The position numbers and the translations under genes were made by a program. Below are positions 59,827 to 64,000 of a stretch of 64,000 bases of DNA, one piece after another. The stretch spans positions 310,001 through 374,000 of the forward strand of contig NZ_CP011390.1 of the NCBI RefSeq assembly GCF_001644645.1, read 5' to 3'. This DNA is from Flavisolibacter tropicus (GTDB lineage: Bacteria > Bacteroidota > Bacteroidia > Chitinophagales > Chitinophagaceae). Below the pieces are notes generated by a model. That model was not told the origin of the DNA and ran no database searches. It was given only the letters and a program-made list of their open reading frames with translations. Numbering within the stretch: position 1 is the stretch's first letter; each line of letters begins with the position of its first letter.

Positions 59827-61068
59827 TTATAGAGCTAGAGCAAAGTCTAAGAGGCTATTAAAGCGTAAGTCGATGTCTGGGTGAGGAAAAGGTTCGTTTG
59901 GGTTAGTAGAAGTAATAAAGACATTATAAATGCCTGCGGCTCTTCCAAAACGCATGTCGCTGGGTTTGTTACCGACCATAATGGTTTTGAAGAGGTCAAT
60001 TTGAGGGAATTGGGTGGCAGCCTGAAGGGCCATACCGGGATTAGGTTTGCGGTTAAAGCAGGTGTTGTCTTTTTCGGTACAATAGAAAAAATGGTCGATG
60101 CGGCCACCAGTGGCTTTTACCTCTGCCAGTAGTTTTTGGTGAATATCTGCCAGGTCTTCTTCTGACATTAAACCTTTACCGATGCCTCGTTGGTTGCTTA
60201 TGACTACTATAGTTCCGACCTTTTCACTCAGAATTTTTAAGGCTTTTAAAACGCCGGGACTGAATTTAAACCCATCCCAGTTAAGAACATAGTTCCCAAC
60301 AATTTCATCATTTATAACGCCATCACGATCCAAGAACAAAGTCCATGATTTGTCTACTTTCTTTAAGTCTAGTGGAATGGATTTCAGATCAGACTGGGCC
60401 TTGTTGTAATCTTCAGGTATACCGATATCAATAAAGTAGCCTTCTTGAATGGCTGCATAGAATTTACCCTCTGAGCAGAATTCTTCGAGGTAGTCCTTTT
60501 CGAAGGAAAATTTGGTTGGTAAGTTTCGGCTTAATAATGCTGTTTTGTTTACAAGATAAATACCACCATTGATCAAGCCTTCTTTATAAAATTGTTTCTC
60601 TTTAAAAGAGATGATTTTATTCGAATTCTCTATTTCTACAACGCCATAGCGTTCGAAGTTTAGCATTGGCTTCAATGCTAAGGTGCATTCAGCCTTATTC
60701 TTCTCATGTACGGCAAATAACTCTTTTGCCTGTATACGGAACAATGTGTCGCCATTGGCAACGAGAATATTTTCTGTTTGCGCTTGTTGAATAGCCAATT
60801 GAATAGCGCCGCCGGTACCTAATGGTTCTTCTTCTAATGCAACAGTATAAGATAAAGTAGGATAATGCTCTTGTAGGTATTTTTCAATAACCTCGGCCAT
60901 ATAACCTAACGAAAAGATGAAACGCTCAACGCCTTGCATACGCAGTGCATCAATAACATGAGATAGGAATGGCTTTCCTGCTACTGGTGCCATGCATTTA
61001 GGTAAATCAGGTACTGCTTCACGTAATCTAGTACCAAGGCCGCCGGCTAAAACTATTGCTTCTATCAT
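59827..61068 (-). CDS. Heptose-1-phosphate guanylyltransferase fused to heptose-bisphosphate phosphatase (HddC-GmhB)
   Basis: The 413-aa protein has two enzyme domains. Residues 1-230 are a nucleotidyltransferase with GGLGTRLR at 9-16 and the metal-site NGD at 105-107, most like HddC. Residues 243-413 are a HAD-IIIA phosphatase with DRDG at 247-250, VISNQRGIGKG, RKPNPGM and SDMRFGRAAG, most like GmhB. The latter removes the 7-phosphate from heptose-1,7-bisphosphate; the former adds a nucleotide to heptose-1-phosphate. The GmhB zinc-loop cysteines are only partly kept (YCTEKDNTCFNRKP). The domain order puts both last steps on one chain. It ends the operon. Confidence 0.88.
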   Translation of the reverse strand: MIEAIVLAGGLGTRLREAVPDLPKCMAPVAGKPFLSHVIDALRMQGVERFIFSLGYMAEVIEKYLQEHYPTLSYTVALEEEPLGTGGAIQLAIQQAQTENILVANGDTLFRIQAKELFAVHEKNKAECTLALKPMLNFERYGVVEIENSNKIISFKEKQFYKEGLINGGIYLVNKTALLSRNLPTKFSFEKDYLEEFCSEGKFYAAIQEGYFIDIGIPEDYNKAQSDLKSIPLDLKKVDKSWTLFLDRDGVINDEIVGNYVLNWDGFKFSPGVLKALKILSEKVGTIVVISNQRGIGKGLMSEEDLADIHQKLLAEVKATGGRIDHFFYCTEKDNTCFNRKPNPGMALQAATQFPQIDLFKTIMVGNKPSDMRFGRAAGIYNVFITSTNPNEPFPHPDIDLRFNSLLDFALAL

Positions 61069-61101
61069 CTTCAGGTTGGCTATTAAATCAAATCTGTTTA
61101 A

Positions 61102-61680
61102 CTATACTTCTGCAAAGTAATTTTCTTCTACCAGTTGGCAGATAATATGGCCCAGCATAATATGGCTTTCCTGGATGCGTGGGGTATCTGTAGATGGGAT
61201 ATTCAGCAAATAATCGGAGAGGCTATTCATGACACCTCCGCCCAATCCTGTGAACCCAACGGTATGTACGCCCTTCTCACGGGCAACTTCAAACGCTTTT
61301 ACGATGTTAGCTGAGTTGCCTGAAGTAGAAAGACCAACCAACACATCACCTTTATTGGCAAGGCCATCGATTAAACGCGCATATACTACATCGTAACTGT
61401 AGTCATTTGCCACTGCTGTTAAATAGGAGGTGTTGCAGTGTAGTGCTTCTGCTGGCAAAGCTTTACGGTCGGTATAAAAGCGGCCGGAAAACTCCGCAGC
61501 CAAGTGTTGTGCGTCAGCGGCACTGCCACCATTGCCACAGAAATAGATTCGGTTGCCGTTCTTTAAAGCTTCTGTGATTATATCGGCAATAGTAGCTGTC
61601 GTATTGATCAACTGCTCATTTTCCAGTATTTGTTGTTTAACAGAAATAGAGTCAGCTATAATGTCTTGAATCTTCTTCAT
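61102..61680 (-). CDS. gmhA: Phosphoheptose isomerase (SIS domain)
   Basis: From the ATG at 61680 the protein has 192 aa. It converts sedoheptulose 7-phosphate to glycero-manno-heptose 7-phosphate, the first step of heptose synthesis. The SIS-domain features are IYFCGNGGSAADAQHLAAEF, DVLVGLSTSGNSANIV and IQESHIMLGHIICQLVEE, which includes Glu and His of the GmhA active site. A TTG six bases further out is less likely as start. It lies between hddA and the hddC-gmhB fusion gene, all on the minus strand with short gaps. Confidence 0.94.
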   Translation of the reverse strand: MKKIQDIIADSISVKQQILENEQLINTTATIADIITEALKNGNRIYFCGNGGSAADAQHLAAEFSGRFYTDRKALPAEALHCNTSYLTAVANDYSYDVVYARLIDGLANKGDVLVGLSTSGNSANIVKAFEVAREKGVHTVGFTGLGGGVMNSLSDYLLNIPSTDTPRIQESHIMLGHIICQLVEENYFAEV

Positions 61681-61709
61681 AATCAAATGTAATCCAATAA
61701 ATGTTGGTA

Positions 61710-62732
61710 CTAAATGGTCCAGGTTTTTAGACCATGTTCTACAAACTGATAGTTTTTGTGTTGGCCTCCAAAGCGTTCCAAGCTTTTGATCACACTGTAT
61801 TTAGTATTGCCCGGGCAATAGAAGATCATAAAGCCACCACCACCAGCACCTGATATTTTACCACCCGTAGCACCGGCTTGCTTAGCTGTTTCATAAATTT
61901 CTTCCATTAGAGAATTGGAAATACCTTCTGCCATCTTTCTTTTTTGCTGATAGCCGTAGTCCAGAATTTCTCCGAATTCATTCAGCTTCCCTTTAAGAAG
62001 AGCTTCTTTCATCATTTGGGCTTGCTGCTTTAATTGATGCATAGCTTCAATAGAAGTTTCTTTTTTGGCTACCACATTCTTAGCTTGCTGTTCTATAATG
62101 CGGGCAGATTCGCGGCTTGTAGATGTATAATATAAAAGCAGGTTGTTTTCTAACTCAAAGAGATATTGCTCTTTAATGCGTAATGGGTTTACGATCACTT
62201 TGTCTTCTCCATAAAACTCCATGAAGTTGACCCCGCCAAACGTTGCTGCATATTGGTCTTGTTTACCCCCCGCTAGCTTTAACCGGTTACGTTCAATATC
62301 ATATGCATAATGTGCAATATCATATTCTCCAAGCGGGAGGCGCATCATTTCAGCAAAGGCACCAATTATAGCCACTACAAGGGTAGAAGACGTTCCCAAA
62401 CCTGATCCTGCTGGGGCATCTACAAAGGTGTTTAATTTAAAGCCGCATTTAATGGTGCCATAGTCAGCTTGAATAGCATTATATACGCCTTTCAAAAGGT
62501 CTAATTGACCATTGATAGGAAGTTCATTTGAACGGTCAAATGTTTGTATTTCCTGTCTATCCGATGCTTCCAGAATTATTTGGTCTTCAGTTAAAGGCTC
62601 AATAGTAGCATGTGCGTATAGTGAGATTGTAGCGTTCAAAATGGTGCCGCCGTATAGATCGCTGTAGGGGCTAACATCTGTACCGCCACCGGCTAGACCA
62701 ATACGTAAAGGGGCTTTACTACGGTAAATCAT
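61710..62732 (-). CDS. hddA: D-glycero-alpha-D-manno-heptose 7-phosphate kinase (HddA-like GHMP kinase)
   Basis: The 340-aa GHMP-family protein carries APLRIGLAGGGTDVSPYSD near the N-terminus, the ATP loop APAGSGLGTSSTLVVAII and the C-terminal GKISGAGGGGFMIFY. This set is typical of HddA (and the kinase half of FKP), which phosphorylates heptose 7-phosphate at O1. Its place beside gmhA and the hddC-gmhB fusion favours the heptose role over fucose. The product would be heptose-1,7-bisphosphate, the substrate of the GmhB half of its neighbour. Confidence 0.9.
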   Translation of the reverse strand: MIYRSKAPLRIGLAGGGTDVSPYSDLYGGTILNATISLYAHATIEPLTEDQIILEASDRQEIQTFDRSNELPINGQLDLLKGVYNAIQADYGTIKCGFKLNTFVDAPAGSGLGTSSTLVVAIIGAFAEMMRLPLGEYDIAHYAYDIERNRLKLAGGKQDQYAATFGGVNFMEFYGEDKVIVNPLRIKEQYLFELENNLLLYYTSTSRESARIIEQQAKNVVAKKETSIEAMHQLKQQAQMMKEALLKGKLNEFGEILDYGYQQKRKMAEGISNSLMEEIYETAKQAGATGGKISGAGGGGFMIFYCPGNTKYSVIKSLERFGGQHKNYQFVEHGLKTWTI

Positions 62733-62806
62733 TTATAAATGGCTTATGTGCAGTTTGACATTACTGTTAACAAACCTATCTAAATGTGCCTATTTCTTAA
62801 AGAAAC

Positions 62807-63946
62807 TCACTTAGTAGGGATTGAGTCTACCAGTTCCTTAATTGCTTTCGTTAGGTTTGTCCAAGCGTATTTCTGCTTTTCGGTGCGAAGATGCGGAATA
62901 AAATAATCTTCGCCTAATTGGTAGTACTCCAGAATGGCGTCTGCAATGGATTTAGGCTGGGGTTCGCAAACTAATCCTACTTTATGATCTGGTACTAAAT
63001 CGGGAAGTCCACCTACATTGGTAACGACCATTGGTTTTTCAAAATGATAGGCAAGAGGTGTTACGCCACTTTGTGTAGCGTTGCGGTATGGCTGAACGAC
63101 CATATCGGCTGCGCATAAGTAGTATTTTACTTCCTGATCTTGAATGAATTGGTTCTTCAAGATTACCGTTTCTTCCAGATGGTTATCCTTTATTATTTGC
63201 AGGTAGGGTTTTTCATCTTCATAAAACTCGCCGGCAATCATTAGTTTGATACCTGCCTCTTTAATGCGATTGTCCGTCATGGCCTGTAGCGCCAAGTCGA
63301 GTCCTTTGTATTTGCGAATGAAACCAAAGAATAAAATAATCTTATCGGAAGTTGAAAGTTTCAAATAGGAACGAGCTTCTTCTTTGCTGATCTTTTCACC
63401 AAAGTTGTCATATAGCGGGTGCTGGACCAATTGTGCCGGTTTGTTATTTTCAAACTGACGCAGGTCGCTCATCACCTTTTCACTCATGGTTATAAAGCCA
63501 TCACAGGCTTTTAAGAAATACCTTGTGAAGGTTCGATCTCCGGGCCGATGTTCGTGAGGTATTACATTGTCTGCAATACAAATCACCTTAGTGTGACGAT
63601 TCTTCTTCACCTGTCTTAAAATGGTGCCTAAGGCTGGTCCCATAAACGGTATCCAAAAACGAACGATAATGAAGTCGGGGCGTTCGTTGCGAAGTCTTTT
63701 ACCCACCTTTAACCAATTGGTAGGAGAAATGGAGTTAATAATTGAGTGGATTGTGAGGCCTGTTGGCGCTGGCTCCTCGCTATACTGTGTTTTTCCAGGA
63801 AAAAGTATAGAAGGGTATTGTAAGGAAAAGGAAACTAACTCGCAGGAGTGTCCTTCCTTAATAAATTCCAGAGCCAGTCGTTGGTTGAACGTAGCTAAAC
63901 CACCGCGTAAAGGATACGCAGGACCTATGATCACAATCCTTTGCAT
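62807..63946 (-). CDS. Glycosyltransferase family 4
   Basis: The 379-aa protein has two Rossmann-like halves. The N-terminal GPAYPLRGGLATFNQRLALE binds the acceptor side. The C-terminal FGFIRKYKGLDLALQAM, MVVQPYRNATQSGVTPLAYH (EX7E region) and VVTNVGGLPDLV match GT-B, family GT4. It would transfer a sugar, possibly the activated heptose, onto a surface glycan. Its start codon overlaps the stop of the next upstream gene (TAATG), so the operon extends beyond the window. Confidence 0.9.
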   Translation of the reverse strand: MQRIVIIGPAYPLRGGLATFNQRLALEFIKEGHSCELVSFSLQYPSILFPGKTQYSEEPAPTGLTIHSIINSISPTNWLKVGKRLRNERPDFIIVRFWIPFMGPALGTILRQVKKNRHTKVICIADNVIPHEHRPGDRTFTRYFLKACDGFITMSEKVMSDLRQFENNKPAQLVQHPLYDNFGEKISKEEARSYLKLSTSDKIILFFGFIRKYKGLDLALQAMTDNRIKEAGIKLMIAGEFYEDEKPYLQIIKDNHLEETVILKNQFIQDQEVKYYLCAADMVVQPYRNATQSGVTPLAYHFEKPMVVTNVGGLPDLVPDHKVGLVCEPQPKSIADAILEYYQLGEDYFIPHLRTEKQKYAWTNLTKAIKELVDSIPTK

Positions 63947-64000
63947 TAAACTCCTAGCTTTTCTTCTATTAAATAGGAGTTGCGGCCAGGGGCATTACGA
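63946..64000 (-). CDS. Partial C-terminus of an upstream operon gene
   Basis: The window edge shows 17 in-frame residues (RNAPGRNSYLIEEKLGV) and a TAA that overlaps the GT4 ATG by one base (TAATG). The overlap is the main evidence, since the fragment is too short for family assignment. It fits a translationally coupled gene of the same surface-glycan operon. Confidence 0.5.
   Translation of the reverse strand, partial: RNAPGRNSYLIEEKLGV

Overview
The window looks like chromosomal DNA of a Bacteroidota member, most likely Chitinophagaceae or a close relative. This rests on a short primary sigma factor (285 aa, no long N-terminal region), many promoter elements of the Bacteroidota type TAnnTTTG, few Shine-Dalgarno sequences, and lineage-typical families (DUF4249, DUF3822, DUF2027-Smr, DUF1599 plus a BT_3928-like DoxX protein, DUF3095, PorT-like barrels). 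The genus cannot be fixed from the sequence alone. No phage, plasmid, insertion sequence, CRISPR array or tRNA was found.

Layout. 1-7.7 kb: Hsp20 (cut by the window edge), bacilliredoxin, lgt, the primary sigma factor, a DUF4249 lipoprotein, trxB, folB, a TPR protein and a MATE exporter. 7.8-14.3 kb: a compact run of DUF3822, rsmD, 5-formyl-THF cyclo-ligase, lpxK and RNase R, then an inserted four-helix-bundle gene with degenerate flanks, then a polyprenyl synthetase. 14.3-19.4 kb: an amino-acid permease, lipoproteins, a DUF2027-Smr protein and the RNase P RNA gene. 19.4-25.6 kb: an accessory stretch with a dispersed repeat, a frameshifted CPBP protease, fRMsr, a cupin, small hydrophilic proteins, ACBP, a two-gene ABC exporter and a 52-aa membrane peptide. 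25.8-28.7 kb: prfB with its programmed +1 frameshift, and the proline-catabolic P5C dehydrogenase. 28.8-32.7 kb: five outer-membrane barrel proteins, most with their own terminators. 32.7-36.5 kb: pyrR, pyrB, coaD, a Nudix hydrolase, pyrE and an HMA protein. 37.0-38.2 kb: an AT-rich stretch over 1 kb without a gene. 38.2-40.3 kb: a BlaI/BlaR1-type sensor pair with a visible operator. 41-49.8 kb: an NrnA-like phosphoesterase, FKBP, folP, DUF1599, a DoxX-like protein, an orphan OppB-type permease, a CBS protein, DUF721 and recF. 50-58 kb: DUF3095, YajQ, L31 type B, a sugar nucleotidyltransferase, tpiA, a flippase and lepA. 59-64 kb: a second copy of the dispersed repeat and a minus-strand operon for nucleotide-activated heptose (hddA, gmhA, hddC-gmhB fusion) with a GT4 glycosyltransferase.

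Most of the window is housekeeping. The points most worth a second look are: the pair of repeats about 40 kb apart in the same orientation; near-leaderless promoter placement at several genes, including both sides of the Nudix/pyrE gap; an 11-bp tandem array closed by an inverted copy at 41.0 kb; homopolymer frameshifts at two loci; a BlaI-type operator sitting exactly in a promoter spacer; a complete heptose-activation set with a two-domain fusion; and a changed catalytic motif in RsmD. I found no convincing new multi-gene defence or mobile system.
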